A stretch of DNA of 64,000 nucleotides from Micromonospora trifolii (GTDB lineage: Bacteria > Actinomycetota > Actinomycetes > Mycobacteriales > Micromonosporaceae): assembly GCF_022229005.1 (NCBI RefSeq), contig NZ_JAKKFD010000001.1:1-64000 (forward strand), written 5' to 3'. The notes beneath the pieces were generated by a model, which made no database searches, was not told the DNA's origin, and saw only the letters and a program-made list of their open reading frames with translations. Shown in pieces: positions 41,666 to 55,020 of this stretch. Each line of letters starts with the position of its first letter. Positions within the stretch are counted from its first letter, which is position 1. A program made the position numbers and the translations under genes.

Positions 41666-41740
41666 AGCCGGACGCGATCCTCGGCACGTCCGGCTACTTC
41701 GCAAGATAGGGGCAAACAAGGTGCCTAAACGGACAAACAA
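41666..41740 (-). promoter_or_regulatory. Leader hairpin and paired direct repeats upstream of the WxL-like gene
   Basis: AGCCGGACG and CGTCCGGCT (41666-41674, 41687-41695) form a perfect 9-bp stem that extends by GAAGT/ACTTC with one bulge, 26 bp before the start. Further upstream, read on the minus strand, TTGTTTGTCC (41731-41740) and TTGTTTGCCC (41710-41719) repeat with a 21-bp period, suitable for an activator or an alternative sigma factor. Between them and the gene TATCTT could be the -10. Confidence 0.45.
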
Positions 41741-41780
41741 CCCATCCGTCACTACATAGTCATAGAACGTCGTTCGGTGC

Positions 41781-42884
41781 TCAGGCCAGCGCCGCCTCCG
41801 CAGCGGCCAGGAACGCGTCGTTCTCGGCCGGGGTGCCGATGGTGACCCGGACCCCGTCCCCGGCGAACGGCCGCACGATCACGCCGCGCGCCTCGCACGC
41901 CTTGCCGAACGCCACGGCCCGCTCGCCCAACGGCAGCCAGACGAAGTTGGCCTGGCTCGTCGGCACCTCGGGCACGAACTTGCGCAGCGCCTCGGTGACC
42001 CGGTCCCGCTCGGCGACGACCAGGGCGCAGCGGCGCTCCATCTCCGCCACCTGCGTGAGCGCGGCGAGCGCCCCGGCCTGGGCTGCCGTGCTGCTGGAGA
42101 ACGGGGTCGCCACCTTGCGGATCGCGGCGGCCACCACCGGCTGGGCAACCAACCAACCCATCCGCAGCCCGGCGAGCCCCCACGCCTTCGACAGCGTGCG
42201 CAACACCGCCACGTTGGGCCGGTCCAGGTAGTCGAGACCGTCCGGTACCTCCGCGTCGGTGACGAACTCCCGGTACGCCTCGTCGATCACCACCAGCACG
42301 TCGTCCGGCACCGCGTCGAGGAACCGGTCCAACTCGGCCCGGCGCAGCGCCGTACCCGTGGGGTTGTTCGGGTTGCAGACGAAAATCACGCGGGTGCGGT
42401 CGGTCACCGCCGCGGCCATCGCCGCGAGGTCGTGCCCGTGCCCGGCGTCGTTGGGCACCCGCACGCTGGTCGCGCCGCTGGTCGCCACGATGATCGGGTA
42501 CGCCTCGAAGGACCGCCAGGAGTAGAGCACCTCGTCGCCCGGCAGGCAGGTGGCCCGCACCAGGTGCTCGGCGAGCGCCACCGAACCGCATCCGGTGGCG
42601 ATCCGGTCGGCGTCCACTCCGTACCGCTCGGCCAGCGCGTCCCGCAGCGCGACCACGCCCATGTCCGGGTAGCGGTGCGAGGTGGTGATCGCCTCGGTGA
42701 CCGCCTCCACCACACCGGGCAGCGGCCCGTACGGCACCTCGTTGCTGGCCAGCTTGATGGCCTCCGGCAGGCCCAATTCCCGGGCCAGGTCGGCGGGGCT
42801 GCGCCCCGGAACGTAGCTGGGCAGCGCGTCCAGGTCGACGCGGGTCAGCCGCAGCGCCGGCTGGTGACGTCCGGAGTCGGTCAT
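41781..42884 (-). CDS. HisC-like aromatic/histidinol-phosphate aminotransferase
   Basis: The 367-residue PLP enzyme has the class II aminotransferase layout: [15 protein letters not shown] near residue 44, [10 protein letters not shown] with the PLP-binding Asn, [10 protein letters not shown] with Asp, and the lysine in [16 protein letters not shown]. It belongs to the HisC/Pat group; in actinobacteria one member (Pat) uses aromatic amino acids. Placed among hppD, hmgA and fahA it likely converts tyrosine or phenylalanine to the 2-oxo acid (inference); a histidine-biosynthetic role is less likely because no his genes are present. Its ATG overlaps the stop of the RDD gene (ATGA). Confidence 0.85.
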   Translation of the reverse strand: MTDSGRHQPALRLTRVDLDALPSYVPGRSPADLARELGLPEAIKLASNEVPYGPLPGVVEAVTEAITTSHRYPDMGVVALRDALAERYGVDADRIATGCGSVALAEHLVRATCLPGDEVLYSWRSFEAYPIIVATSGATSVRVPNDAGHGHDLAAMAAAVTDRTRVIFVCNPNNPTGTALRRAELDRFLDAVPDDVLVVIDEAYREFVTDAEVPDGLDYLDRPNVAVLRTLSKAWGLAGLRMGWLVAQPVVAAAIRKVATPFSSSTAAQAGALAALTQVAEMERRCALVVAERDRVTEALRKFVPEVPTSQANFVWLPLGERAVAFGKACEARGVIVRPFAGDGVRVTIGTPAENDAFLAAAEAALA

Positions 42885-43891
42885 GGGGTGTCTCCCGGGG
42901 GCTGGTTACTGTCGTTCGAGGGGGCGGTGTCGGTGTGCTGGGGGACTTCGACGACGACCGTCTGCGCGCGCCTGTCGTGCAGCGCCTGACGCAGGGGGTG
43001 GTCGAAGAGGGGGGAGAGAGCGTCGACCAGTTGCAGCACCAGGCCGAGCCCGGCGCAGTACCACAGCAGAGTCGGCAGGCCCATCGTGCTCCACCGGCTC
43101 AGCGCCCGGCGGACGCCCAGCGGCTGGTCGGCGGCCATCGGCACCGCCCGGATCCGCATCACCCGCTTGCCGACGGTCTGCCCGCCGGAGGCCATCGTCG
43201 GCACCTCGTACGCCAGCCAGAGCGCGGTGGCGATCAGCAGGATCGCGACCAGCAGGGAATTTGCCTGCTCACTGGGGATCGGCAGTCCGTCGGCGGAGGT
43301 GTCGCCGCGCGACGCGCGCCGGAAGACCTCCTGCCAGTACGGCGCCCACTCCTGCGCCCAGCGCCAGACGAACCAGCCGTTGACGACCACGTTCAGTGCG
43401 AAGACCAGGCCGAAGTCGATCAGCCGGGCGACGAGCCGACGACCGTAGCCGGCCAGCCTGAGGCCGTGTGGTCGCGGCTCGGGCGGTCGTCCGGGCCAGC
43501 CGGGGTGGCCGGGCGGTGGTGCCCAGCCGGGAGGGGCACCCGGCGGAGTCCAGCCCGGCGGACCGCCCTGCGGGCCCCAGCCGGGAGGGCCGGCCTGTGG
43601 TCCCCAACCCGGGCCGTGTCCCGGTTGCGGGCCGTCGCCAGGTTGCGGGCCGTACCCCGGGGGCGGGCCCTGCTGCGGTGACCAGCCCGGTGCGCCGGTC
43701 GCCGAGTCGGGGGTCGTCGACGCCGCGGGCGCGGCCGGGGTGACCGGCGCGGGCGGTGGCTCGGCCGGCGGCGGGCCGTCCGGCGGGGTCGCGTCGACGG
43801 GAATGGGTGCACCGAGCCAGCCCTCGCCGTCCCAGTAACGCCGGGTCTCGGTGTCGGCGGGGTCGACGTACCAACCAGGTTGAACGCTCAC
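42881..43891 (-). CDS. DUF2510/RDD-family membrane protein
   Basis: The 336-residue protein has an N-terminal DUF2510 motif ([22 protein letters not shown]), a Pro/Gly-rich linker with PPGW repeats (about 33-140) and a C-terminal RDD domain: [31 protein letters not shown] and about four membrane helices. RDD proteins are often antiporters or membrane accessory proteins; none of these roles can be assigned here. It is translationally coupled to the aminotransferase. Its GTG at 43891 follows a spacer made almost entirely of repeats. Confidence 0.82.
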   Translation of the reverse strand: MSVQPGWYVDPADTETRRYWDGEGWLGAPIPVDATPPDGPPPAEPPPAPVTPAAPAASTTPDSATGAPGWSPQQGPPPGYGPQPGDGPQPGHGPGWGPQAGPPGWGPQGGPPGWTPPGAPPGWAPPPGHPGWPGRPPEPRPHGLRLAGYGRRLVARLIDFGLVFALNVVVNGWFVWRWAQEWAPYWQEVFRRASRGDTSADGLPIPSEQANSLLVAILLIATALWLAYEVPTMASGGQTVGKRVMRIRAVPMAADQPLGVRRALSRWSTMGLPTLLWYCAGLGLVLQLVDALSPLFDHPLRQALHDRRAQTVVVEVPQHTDTAPSNDSNQPPGDTP

Positions 43892-43934
43892 GCCGTCGCT
43901 CCGCTTCGCTTCGCGGCGGCGCGTGGCGCCACAC

Positions 43935-44014
43935 TACTGAGCCTGCTGGTTCGCTCGCTGCGCTCGCTCGCGCCGTCGGTACTGAGCCTGCTGGTTCGCT
44001 CGCTGCGCTCGCTC
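43935..44014 (-). repeat. Two copies of a 35-bp dispersed-type repeat starting at a stop codon
   Basis: 43935-43969 and 43980-44014 are identical, 45 bp apart. Read on the minus strand the first copy starts at the TGA of the upstream RDD gene (CAG-TGA-GCGAGCG), so like the 42-bp repeats at 5686 and 9848 it begins with GTGAGCG at a stop codon. I recall this sequence (reading SERSERANQQAQ from GTG) from other Micromonospora gene starts. Confidence 0.85.
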
Positions 44015-44714
44015 ACTGGGACACCTTAACGACGACCGTCCCGGCGAACTTGTCGTGGAGGCACTGCTGCCACGGCTTGTCCCAGAGCTGCCACAACCCG
44101 TCCAGGTAGCTCAGCCCCGGGACGAAGCCAGAGAACTGCTGCACCAGGAACCGCTTCGCGGCGGCCCGGCGGTCGAGGGAGCGCGTCGGGTCGAGCGGCA
44201 CGATCCGCAGTTTCATCATCTTCTTGCCGAAGGTCTGGCCGGTCTTGAACATCATCTCGACGTAGTAGACGTACGCGAGCACGAGCGAGATCACGATGAT
44301 CCCCAGGTCGATCCAGATCAGGGGCAGCAGGAGTTCACGGAGATAATCGGGCTCGCGGATCGAGCCGTCCGACGCGAACAGGGCGAGATCGGGCGCGACC
44401 ACAACGAGGAAGATGATCGCCGCGGGCACCGCGAGCACCAGGCCGACGACCATGAAGACCGCAGCGTCGAGCAGCATGGCCAACAGCCGATCGCTGAAGC
44501 TGGCCAGCGGCTGTCCGCCCGGGGTCAGCGTCGGGGGCGCGGCGAGCGGTCGCGGTGGTCCGCCATGGAACTGCGGCGGGGCGTACCCGGGCGGGGCGTA
44601 CTGCGGCGGCGCGGCGTACCCGTGGGGGTGCGGGCCGGGTTGCGGCGCGAAGCCGCCGGCGGTGGGTGGGGGCCCACCGGCCGGCGGCGTCGGGTACGAC
44701 GGAGGTTGCGTCAC
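44013..44714 (-). CDS. RDD-family membrane protein
   Basis: The 233-residue protein has a Pro/Tyr-rich N-terminal tail (PPGYAPPQF repeats, about 1-60) and an RDD domain with FSDRLLAMLLDAAVFMVVGL, LILVYVYYVEMMFKTGQTFGKKMMKLRIV region and three to four helices. It is a paralog of the adjacent DUF2510/RDD protein but lacks the DUF2510 motif. GTG at 44714 is the most likely start. It lies downstream of hppD (11 bp) and upstream of the other RDD gene, separated by a 121-bp repeat spacer. Confidence 0.8.
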   Translation of the reverse strand: MTQPPSYPTPPAGGPPPTAGGFAPQPGPHPHGYAAPPQYAPPGYAPPQFHGGPPRPLAAPPTLTPGGQPLASFSDRLLAMLLDAAVFMVVGLVLAVPAAIIFLVVVAPDLALFASDGSIREPDYLRELLLPLIWIDLGIIVISLVLAYVYYVEMMFKTGQTFGKKMMKLRIVPLDPTRSLDRRAAAKRFLVQQFSGFVPGLSYLDGLWQLWDKPWQQCLHDKFAGTVVVKVSQ

Positions 44715-44725
44715 GCTCGCAAGTG

Positions 44726-46039
<1,314 letters not shown>

Positions 46040-46070
46040 TCAGGTTGCGCATTCGGTATGGTCTTCACTC

Positions 46071-46574
46071 ATGAATGGTGAGCAGAATGTACAGCTCGAC
46101 GTGCTCGACGTGCGCTTGATCGAACTGCTCGCCGAGGAGCCGAGGATCGGGGTGCTGGAGTGCTCCCGGCGGCTCGGGGTGGCCCGGGGCACCGTGCAGG
46201 CGAGGCTGGACAAGCTCGTCGAGCGGCGGGTCATCGAGGGCTTCGGCCCCGAGATCGCGCCGGCCGCGATCGGGTTCGGAGTGACCAGCTTCGTGACCCT
46301 GGAGATCAGTCAGCGGCACGGCCACGACCCGGTCACCGCCCACCTCGCCGCGATCCCCGAGGTGCTGGAGGCGCACACCATCACCGGCTCCAGCGACCTG
46401 CTCTGCCGGATCGTGGCCCGCTCCAACACCGACCTGCAACGGGTCATCGACCAGATCGTCTCGTCCGCCGGCATCACCCGCGCCTCGACGATCATCGCGC
46501 TGGCCGAGCAGATTCCCTACCGCACGCTTCCGTTGGTGCGCAGCGCTGTTCGGGCCGAGGGAAGGGCGCTGTAA
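46071..46574 (+). CDS. Lrp/AsnC-family transcriptional regulator
   Basis: The 167-residue protein has an N-terminal winged HTH (LDVRLIELLAEEPRIGVLECSRRLGVARGTVQARLDKL, cited in that order) and a C-terminal RAM ligand-binding domain (VTSFVTLEISQ..., HTITGSSDLLCRIVARSNTDLQ). Ligands of this family are amino acids. Being divergent from hppD, it most likely senses an aromatic amino acid and regulates hppD. A -10-like TATGGT lies 8 bp before the ATG at 46071, giving an almost leaderless mRNA. Confidence 0.92.
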   Translation: MNGEQNVQLDVLDVRLIELLAEEPRIGVLECSRRLGVARGTVQARLDKLVERRVIEGFGPEIAPAAIGFGVTSFVTLEISQRHGHDPVTAHLAAIPEVLEAHTITGSSDLLCRIVARSNTDLQRVIDQIVSSAGITRASTIIALAEQIPYRTLPLVRSAVRAEGRAL

Positions 46575-46640
46575 CACCTCCGAGCCCAGAAAGCGCGGCG
46601 ACACGGCGGCGCGGGCGTACGGAAGATCCGTGATCGTGGC

Positions 46641-46646
46641 TACGGT
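46641..46646 (+). promoter_or_regulatory. -10 hexamer TACGGT, leaderless promoter
   Basis: TACGGT is followed by 6 bp and the GTG at 46653. It favours this start over the GTG at 46647, which would fall in the predicted untranscribed region. Confidence 0.55.
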
Positions 46647-46652
46647 GTGCGG

Positions 46653-48089
46653 GTGGCGAAGGGGAGCGTGCGCGGCGGGCTGCTGCTCGGCCTCGCCGTG
46701 GTCGTCGCGCTCGCCGCGACCGGCGTGTGGAACCCGTTCCCCGGCCTGTGGGACTGGGTGGACCGCAGCGAACCCATCTCCGAGCCGGACGTGGTCTGGC
46801 AGCAACGGGTCGGCGGCACTCCGCGCAGCGTGACCATCGCCGGCGACGCCGTCGTGGTGGAGCAGCGCACCCGGGTCGAGGCTCGCAGCCTGGCCACCGG
46901 CACCCAGCTCTGGGAGCGCAAGGCGGACTGGGCGGCGGTCGCCGGCGGCGACCGCGACCCGGTGGTGGCGGTGGGCAAGCTCCTGGTCAAGGGGTACGAG
47001 CTGCTCGACCCGACGACCGGGGTGACCCGGCGACGTGACGATGACGCGGTGGCCGTCTGGACGTACCGCAACCTGCTCCTCGACGCCCGGTGCACGGACG
47101 CCACCGACTGCACACTGAGCGCCTGGGACCCGCGTGGCACCGCGCCGCTCTGGACGGCCTTCCTGCCCGGAGTGCACAGCGGCCTGCTCGCCGACAACCC
47201 TGGTCTGCGCGGCACCCGCCGGCTGACCGCCACCCGGATCGACGACGGCGTGGCCGGGGCGGAGGCCGCGCCACCGCTGCTCGGCTTCCCGGTCGACGGT
47301 CGGGTCCACGTGGTCGACACCGCCACCGGCCGGGTGTTGCAGAACGTCGAACCCGGCCGGGAGGAGCGGCTCTCCGTTGTGGGTGGCCGGCTGCTGCGAA
47401 TCAACGCCCGTTCCCAGGACGGCACCTGTTACTTCGCCATCTCCGCCCGGGACTCGGCGACCGGGCAGGAGGCCTGGCAGCGGGCCGGCATCAACCTGCG
47501 CACCGCCGACTCCGCCGGCTGCGTGCAACGCGAAGACCCGCAGGGTGCGCGGAACGTGCTGATCGGCGTCGCCCCGGACGGCCGCGAGACGGTCATCGAC
47601 GGGTACGACGGACGGCTGCTCTGGGTCGGAGAGCCGGGCACCAAGCTGATCGCCGTGGACGACCGTTCGGCGGTGTTCCGGGCCGCCGACAAACGCTCGG
47701 TCATCGCTCGTGAGCTGGGCACCGAGAAGGTGCTCTGGACACGACAGGCAAGTGGCAAGGCCGGGGCCGCGCTCACCCCGTACGCGGCGGTGGTGGCCGA
47801 CGAGAAGCCGTCCCGGCTGGCGGCACTGGACCCGCGCACCGGCCGGGAGCTGGCCGCCCTGCGCACCTCGGCGAACGCCCTCGCCGTCGGGTCACAGGGG
47901 ATGATCATCGGCGAAGGGCGGGAGATCGGGTACGTCCGCTTCGGCGCGTCCGGAAGCTCGCCCACCCGCCCGCCCGGCGACGGTGGGAATCCCGGGCCGG
48001 GCGGCCCCGGCCCCGGCGGGCCGAACAACGGCGACTGCGGGCCGAAGGGCGAACTCTGCTCCGACCCGGGCGACGGCAAGGACGGCTGA
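46653..48089 (+). CDS. Membrane-anchored PQQ-like beta-propeller protein
   Basis: The 478-residue protein has an N-terminal signal anchor (GLLLGLAVVVALAATGVW, about 7-24) and blade-like repeats such as VEARSLATGTQLWERKAD, VHVVDTATGRVLQNVEPG and LAALDPRTGRELAALRT, followed by a Gly/Pro-rich tail with two cysteines (GDCGPKGELCSDPGDG). It is a paralog of 38225-39481. No enzyme motifs are seen; it is likely an extracytoplasmic binding or assembly protein. Start at GTG 46653 from the leaderless promoter. Confidence 0.75.
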   Translation: MAKGSVRGGLLLGLAVVVALAATGVWNPFPGLWDWVDRSEPISEPDVVWQQRVGGTPRSVTIAGDAVVVEQRTRVEARSLATGTQLWERKADWAAVAGGDRDPVVAVGKLLVKGYELLDPTTGVTRRRDDDAVAVWTYRNLLLDARCTDATDCTLSAWDPRGTAPLWTAFLPGVHSGLLADNPGLRGTRRLTATRIDDGVAGAEAAPPLLGFPVDGRVHVVDTATGRVLQNVEPGREERLSVVGGRLLRINARSQDGTCYFAISARDSATGQEAWQRAGINLRTADSAGCVQREDPQGARNVLIGVAPDGRETVIDGYDGRLLWVGEPGTKLIAVDDRSAVFRAADKRSVIARELGTEKVLWTRQASGKAGAALTPYAAVVADEKPSRLAALDPRTGRELAALRTSANALAVGSQGMIIGEGREIGYVRFGASGSSPTRPPGDGGNPGPGGPGPGGPNNGDCGPKGELCSDPGDGKDG

Positions 48090-48200
48090 GCGGGCGGTTC
48101 GCCCCCTGATCCGGACGACGGCCGGGCCCGGCACGCCTGGTGGATGAGAGCGGCGTCCCAGGACCCGCCCGGCGGGTGGGAGTGATCGACCGGTCTGCCC

Positions 48201-48206
48201 TAGGCT
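48201..48206 (+). promoter_or_regulatory. -10 candidate TAGGCT before the class I fumarase gene
   Basis: TAGGCT lies 8 bp before the ATG at 48215, predicting a leader of only one or two nucleotides. No ribosome binding site is seen. Confidence 0.45.
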
Positions 48207-48214
48207 TGCCGCTC

Positions 48215-49882
<1,668 letters not shown>

Positions 49883-49896
49883 CGCGACAGGTACGC

Positions 49897-49932
49897 GAAC
49901 GGGCGTCGGGCGAACTCGCCCGGCGCCCGTTC
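49897..49932 (+). terminator. Long hairpin after the class I fumarase gene
   Basis: A 17-bp stem (49897-49913 with 49916-49932, one G-U pair) with a minimal loop lies 14 bp after the stop. GCGACA/TGTCGC outside it can extend the pairing. No T-run. Confidence 0.75.
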
Positions 49933-50141
49933 TGTCGCCCGTGCTCTGCCGACATCGGTACGCCCGCCCCGCTGGGGTGGGACGGGCGCACCGCCCCCGT
50001 CGGATGCCGTCACCGACAACCCGGAATGAGTGTGCTGCGCACCGCTGTCGATCCGCTCTCAGATCACTATCGCCTGACGGAGGCGATCTGTTACCACCGG
50101 ACTACTCTGCTGGAAGTTGCACCATTGAAGCGGGGGAGCAG

Positions 50142-53123
50142 ATGCGGTTCGGGATCCTGGGGCCCCTGCGGGTGGGCGGTGGCGAGTCCACTGTCACCGC
50201 CGGGCGCGACCGGATCGTGCTCGCCATGCTGTTGCTGCGGGCCGGCCGGCTCGTGCCGGTCGACGAACTGGTCGACGCGGTGTGGGAGGACCGCCCGCCG
50301 GCCACCGCCCGGGCCCAGTTGCAGACGTGCGTGTCGCGGTTGCGTCGCCGGTTCGTCGAGCTGGGGCTCTCCCCGGAGACCATCATCACCGACCCGGTCG
50401 GGTACGGCGTCCGCACCGCCCCGGGCGACCTGGACGCCGAGGTCTTCGCCCGCACTGTCGAGGCGGCCCGGACCGCCGTCGCGGCCGGCCGGCAGGCCGA
50501 GGCGAGTGAACGGTTCCGCGCTGCCCTGGCACTCTGGCGCGGGCCGGCGCTCGGAGGCATCCCCAGCCGCAGCGTCCGCCGTCGGGCACAGACGCTCGAC
50601 GAGCAGCGCCTCACCGCACTGGAGGAGTGCGTCGACGTCGAGCTGCGCCTCGGGCGGGCCGCGGAGCTGATCGAGGAGCTGACCGACAGCGTCGACCAGC
50701 ATCCGCTGCGGGAGCGTCTGCGTGGCCAACTGATGCTGGCGCTCTCCTCGGTGGGTCGGCAGGCCGACGCGCTCGCGGTCTACCGGGAGGGCCGGCGGTT
50801 CTACGCCGACGAGTTGGGCATCGAGCCGGGCGTCGAGTTGCAGGAGCTGCACCAGCGGGTACTTGCCGGCGACCTGGCACTCACCGGTCCGGAGGAGCGG
50901 TCCTTCACCCCGGTCCGGGCGCTGCCCCGGGCGATCAGCGATTTCACCGGACGGCAGGAGACGCTCGCCCGGCTGGTGAAGGAGATCGAGGAGGACGACG
51001 CCCGCATCCAGCTCGTCGACGGCATGGCGGGCAGCGGGAAGACCACCCTGGCCGTGCACGTCGCCACCGCGCTCGCGGACCGTTACCCCGACGCGCACCT
51101 CTTCATCGACCTGCACGGGCACAGTGAACGGGAGCCGTTGCCGGCCACCGCTGCCCTTGCCGTGCTGCTCCGCCAGCTCGGTGTCCCCGGGGACCGGATC
51201 CCCGCCGACTCCGACGAACGCGCGGCCCTCTGGCGGAGTCAACTGTCCGGGCGGCGGGCGGTCGTGGTGCTCGACAACGCCGGCAGCGCCGCTCAGGTCG
51301 AGCCGCTGCTGCCCAGTGGCCGGGACACCCTCACTCTGATCACGAGCCGCCGCCGGCTCGCCGGTTTGGACGGCGGCAAGCCGTCGTCGCTGGCCGTGCT
51401 GGACCCCGATGAGGCAGTGGAACTGCTCGGACGGGTGGCGGGCGCCGACCGGGTCGCTGCCGAGCCGGAGGCAGCCATCGAGGTGATCACCCGCTGCGGG
51501 CACCTGCCGCTGGCGATCCGGCTGGCGGGGGCCCGACTCGCCCACCGGCCCCGGTGGCGGGTCCGCGACCTGGCGGACCGGCTCGCCACCGGACGGGACG
51601 CCCTGACCGAACTGTCGGCCGGCGAACGCTCCGTCGGGCAGGCCTTCGCCCTGTCGTACGCACAGCTCGGCCTCGACCAGCAGCGGATGTTCCGGCTGCT
51701 CGCGTTGCATCCGGGGGGCTTCTTCGACGACCGGGTGGCGGCGGCGGTCGCGGACCTGCCACTACCGGAGGCCCAAATTCTGCTGGACGGTCTCGTCGAC
51801 GCGCACCTCGTCGACGAGCCGGAAGCCGGTCGTTTCCGCTTCCACGACCTGATGCGCGAGTACGCCCGACAGTTGCTGGACGGCGTCGAGATTGCGGCGA
51901 CGCGGGAGGCCGCCACCGCCCGCCTTCTTGATCACTACCTGCACGTGGCCCACGCGATTGCCAGTCGGATGGAGCCGGTGGCCAGTCGATCCGCCCTGGT
52001 GCTGCCGGAACCTCCCCGACCCGATCTGGTGCGGGCGTCTGCCACGGACGGCGCGGCCTGGTTCGACGCCAACCGGGACGCGCTGCCGGCGCTGGTGCGG
52101 CTGGCCGCTGCCGAAGGGCTGTTGGAACGTTGCTGGCAGCTGGCCCGCACCTCCTGGTTCTACCTGTTCTCCCATGGCCACCTGGACGAACTGGTGGACA
52201 TCCACACCGTCGCGTTGCGCGCAGCCGAGCAGCTCGGCGACGCGGGGGCCATCGCCACAGTGCAGAACTACCTCTCCTCGGGTTACTTCCGGCTCGGGCG
52301 GTTCCCGCAGGCCATCGAGTTGATGGAGGGCGCGCTCCGACTGCGGCAGCAGCTCGGCGACCGGCGGGGGGAGGCAACGGTCCGCCGAAACCTGACCGTC
52401 GCGTACGGCGCGAACTGGCAACTGGCCCTCGCGATGGCCCACTCCGCTGCGGCGCTGGCGCTCGTCTCCGCCGGCGACCAGCCGGTGGAGGTCATTGCGA
52501 TATTGAACAACCAGGCGTTGTTGCTGTTGGCATGGGGCCGCTATCCGGAGTCGCGGCTGGTCTCGCGGCGCCAGCTGCACCTGGCCCGCGAGATTGGGGA
52601 CATGAACAACCTGTTCAACGCCCTCGGTCACCTGGGCGCGGTGCGGGCCCGACTCGGCGACTACCCGGGTGCGCGCCGGTTCCTGCGGCTGGCGTTGCAG
52701 TTCAAGCGCCGGGAGGGCAACCGCTTCGGCGAGGGTGAGGTCCTCAACGAACTGGGCACCATCGAGCGGATCCTCGGCCGGCCGGAGGAGGCCGCGACGC
52801 TGCACCGCGAGGCGCTCGCCGCGGTGACGAAGTCCGGAGACCGTGTTGCCGCCTGCCTGTCGCGCAACCTGCTGGCCCGTGCGCTCCTCGACCAGGGGGA
52901 CGTGACCAGCGCGGTGGACCTGCACCGCCGGGTGCTCGCCGATGCCGTCCGGATGGGCGCCCGGCACGAGCAGGCCCGGGCGCTGGACGGTGTGGCCCGC
53001 TGCCTGCGGGACACCGACCCGGGCGAGGCCCGGTCACACTGGTTCCGAGCGCTGGCGCTGTTGCGGCAGACCGAGTCGCCGGATCAGCACGAGGTGGAAC
53101 GGCTGCTCGCCGAGTTGGGCTGA
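50142..53123 (+). CDS. AfsR/SARP-type regulator with NB-ARC and TPR domains
   Basis: The 993-residue protein has an OmpR-like winged-helix DNA-binding domain ([11 protein letters not shown] to about 95), a bacterial transcriptional activation domain (about 95-250), an NB-ARC STAND ATPase with Walker [10 protein letters not shown] near residue 293 and [14 protein letters not shown], and C-terminal TPR-like repeats (about 620-990). This is the AfsR layout; such proteins activate secondary metabolism and are often phosphorylated by serine/threonine kinases. The ATG at 50142 has a GGGGGAG ribosome binding site; the frame is open further upstream but without family residues. It lies between the two fumarase genes; no biosynthetic cluster is adjacent, so its targets are unknown. 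Confidence 0.9.
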   Translation: MRFGILGPLRVGGGESTVTAGRDRIVLAMLLLRAGRLVPVDELVDAVWEDRPPATARAQLQTCVSRLRRRFVELGLSPETIITDPVGYGVRTAPGDLDAEVFARTVEAARTAVAAGRQAEASERFRAALALWRGPALGGIPSRSVRRRAQTLDEQRLTALEECVDVELRLGRAAELIEELTDSVDQHPLRERLRGQLMLALSSVGRQADALAVYREGRRFYADELGIEPGVELQELHQRVLAGDLALTGPEERSFTPVRALPRAISDFTGRQETLARLVKEIEEDDARIQLVDGMAGSGKTTLAVHVATALADRYPDAHLFIDLHGHSEREPLPATAALAVLLRQLGVPGDRIPADSDERAALWRSQLSGRRAVVVLDNAGSAAQVEPLLPSGRDTLTLITSRRRLAGLDGGKPSSLAVLDPDEAVELLGRVAGADRVAAEPEAAIEVITRCGHLPLAIRLAGARLAHRPRWRVRDLADRLATGRDALTELSAGERSVGQAFALSYAQLGLDQQRMFRLLALHPGGFFDDRVAAAVADLPLPEAQILLDGLVDAHLVDEPEAGRFRFHDLMREYARQLLDGVEIAATREAATARLLDHYLHVAHAIASRMEPVASRSALVLPEPPRPDLVRASATDGAAWFDANRDALPALVRLAAAEGLLERCWQLARTSWFYLFSHGHLDELVDIHTVALRAAEQLGDAGAIATVQNYLSSGYFRLGRFPQAIELMEGALRLRQQLGDRRGEATVRRNLTVAYGANWQLALAMAHSAAALALVSAGDQPVEVIAILNNQALLLLAWGRYPESRLVSRRQLHLAREIGDMNNLFNALGHLGAVRARLGDYPGARRFLRLALQFKRREGNRFGEGEVLNELGTIERILGRPEEAATLHREALAAVTKSGDRVAACLSRNLLARALLDQGDVTSAVDLHRRVLADAVRMGARHEQARALDGVARCLRDTDPGEARSHWFRALALLRQTESPDQHEVERLLAELG

Positions 53124-53167
53124 CGGATCATCTGCGAGTCGGCCACGGGCGCGGCAGGATGGTACGC

Positions 53168-54568
53168 GTGACGACTCCAGAGGCGACCGGTTACCGCATC
53201 GAACGCGACTCGATGGGCGAGGTGGAGGTGCCCGCCGAGGCGCTGTGGCGGGCGCAGACCCAGCGTGCGGTGCAGAATTTCCCGATTTCCGGCCGGGGCC
53301 TCGAACCGGCCCAGATCAAGGCCCTCGCGCAGATCAAGGGCGCGGCGGCCGAGGTCAACGGTGAGCTGGGCGTGATCGACGCCAACGTGGCCGCCGCCAT
53401 CGCGGCCGCCGCCGCGCACGTGGCCGACGGTGGTTACGACGACCAGTTCCCGGTGGACGTGTTCCAGACCGGCTCGGGCACCTCGTCGAACATGAACACC
53501 AACGAGGTGATCGCGACACTGGCGAGCCGTGAGCTGGGCTCGCCGGTGCACCCGAACGACCACGTCAACGCCTCCCAGTCGAGCAACGACGTCTTCCCGT
53601 CCTCGATCCACCTGGCGGCCACCCAGTTCATCGTCGAAGACCTGCTGCCGTCGCTGGCGCACCTGGCGTCGGCGTTGGAGGCCAAGGCCGCCGAGTTCGA
53701 GACGGTGGTCAAGGCCGGGCGTACCCACCTGATGGACGCCACCCCGGTTACCCTCGGCCAGGAGTTCGGCGGGTACGCCGCCCAGGTCCGCTACGGGATC
53801 GAACGGCTGGAGGGCGCGCTGCCCCGACTGGCCGAGCTGCCGCTGGGCGGCACCGCCGTCGGCACCGGGATCAACACCCCGCTCGGCTTCGCCGCCGCCG
53901 TGATCGACAAGCTGCGCGAGTCGACCGGGTTGCCGCTCAGCGAGGCGCGTAACCACTTCGAGGCGCAGGGCGCGCGGGACGCGCTGGTGGAGACCTCGGG
54001 GCAGCTGCGGACCGTGGCGATCGGCCTCTACAAGATCGCCAACGACATCCGCTGGATGGGCTCCGGCCCCCGCGCCGGTCTGCGCGAACTGCGCATCCCC
54101 GACCTCCAGCCCGGCTCGTCGATCATGCCGGGCAAGGTCAACCCGGTGGTGGCCGAGGCGATGCGGCAGGTCTGCGCCCAGGTGATCGGCAACGACGCGA
54201 CGGTCGGGTTCGCCGGCTCGCAGGGCGACTTCGAGCTGAACGTGATGCTCCCGGTGATGGGCCGCAACCTGCTGGAATCGATCCGGCTGCTCTCCGCGGT
54301 GAGTCGGCTCTTCGCCGACCGGCTGGTGGTCGGCCTGGTCGCGGACGCCGAGGTCTGTCTGGCGTACGCCGAGGGCTCACCGTCGATCGTCACCCCCCTC
54401 AACCGCTACCTGGGGTACGACGAGGCCGCGTCGATCGCCAAGGAGGCGCTGGCCAAGCAGACCTCGATCCGCGAGGTGGTCATCTCCCGGGGCCACGTCG
54501 ACTCCGGCAAGCTCACCGAGACTCAGCTCGACGAGACGTTGGATCTGCTCCGGATGACCCACCCCTGA
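53168..54568 (+). CDS. fumC: Class II fumarate hydratase
   Basis: The 466-residue enzyme of the aspartase/fumarase superfamily needs no metal. It begins [26 protein letters not shown] in family style, has [40 protein letters not shown] (catalytic His) and the signature [11 protein letters not shown] with the catalytic Ser. Start is GTG at 53168; ATG at 53159 is possible. CAGGAT, one base from TANNNT, lies 7 bp upstream of the GTG, suggesting a leaderless mRNA. It is the stable counterpart of the iron-sulfur fumarase 5 kb upstream. Confidence 0.97.
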   Translation: MTTPEATGYRIERDSMGEVEVPAEALWRAQTQRAVQNFPISGRGLEPAQIKALAQIKGAAAEVNGELGVIDANVAAAIAAAAAHVADGGYDDQFPVDVFQTGSGTSSNMNTNEVIATLASRELGSPVHPNDHVNASQSSNDVFPSSIHLAATQFIVEDLLPSLAHLASALEAKAAEFETVVKAGRTHLMDATPVTLGQEFGGYAAQVRYGIERLEGALPRLAELPLGGTAVGTGINTPLGFAAAVIDKLRESTGLPLSEARNHFEAQGARDALVETSGQLRTVAIGLYKIANDIRWMGSGPRAGLRELRIPDLQPGSSIMPGKVNPVVAEAMRQVCAQVIGNDATVGFAGSQGDFELNVMLPVMGRNLLESIRLLSAVSRLFADRLVVGLVADAEVCLAYAEGSPSIVTPLNRYLGYDEAASIAKEALAKQTSIREVVISRGHVDSGKLTETQLDETLDLLRMTHP

Positions 54569-54584
54569 CCCGCCCCCGCCCCGG

Positions 54585-54875
54585 TCAGGGTAGGTGCCGT
54601 GGTCTCGCCCAGCCGAGGAAGCGGGTGAAGAGCGTGGCGGGGTCCGGGCCGTCGTGCGGGTTGAGTCGGTACAGGTCGGCAGCGGCCTCGTGCAAGACCG
54701 TGCACAGGTAGATGCTCAACCCGATCCGGTCGTGCGCGTACTCCTGGCGCAGTGTGAGTCGGGCGATCGGGCACGGCCAGGGCGCGGCGCAGACCCGGCA
54801 GAGCCAGAGCGGACGCAGCGGCAGGTGCGGTCGGCGGGGTGTGGTCGCGCGGACGTCCAGGGTGGTCCGGGACAT
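54585..54875 (-). CDS. Small Cys-containing protein of unknown function, neighbour of XRE/DUF397 genes
   Basis: The 96-residue protein contains PLWLCRVCAAPWPC (C-x2-C-x5-C) near residue 30, then TLRQEYAHDRIGLSIYLCTVLHEAAADLYRLNP and ends FLGWARPRHLP (cited in pieces). I recall very similar small proteins next to XRE/DUF5753 genes in Micromonospora, sometimes labelled flavin reductase, a label I would not trust. The cysteine set may bind zinc. It is divergent from the XRE gene across a 381-bp gap that contains a 78-bp hairpin element and otherwise nothing I can identify. Confidence 0.65.
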   Translation of the reverse strand: MSRTTLDVRATTPRRPHLPLRPLWLCRVCAAPWPCPIARLTLRQEYAHDRIGLSIYLCTVLHEAAADLYRLNPHDGPDPATLFTRFLGWARPRHLP

Positions 54876-54942
54876 GGCGTTGCGGTCCTTCCGAGCTGAC
54901 TCGTTTGTGGCATCGCCCCGCGCCCCGGCGGCGTCGCAACGC

Positions 54943-55020
54943 CAAGATCGTGCTCGATCCGGGAAGTAGTGGCTTCCGCGCGCTAGGACCCCACTACTTC
55001 CACGATCGAGCGCGATCTTG
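54943..55020. repeat. 78-bp hairpin element, family shared with 17960-18037
   Basis: Arms 54943-54972 and 54991-55020 pair at 27 of 30 positions around an 18-nt loop. The left arm matches the reverse complement of the right arm at 18008-18037 at 28 of 30 positions. It lies upstream of two divergent genes, unlike most other elements, which follow genes. Confidence 0.9.
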
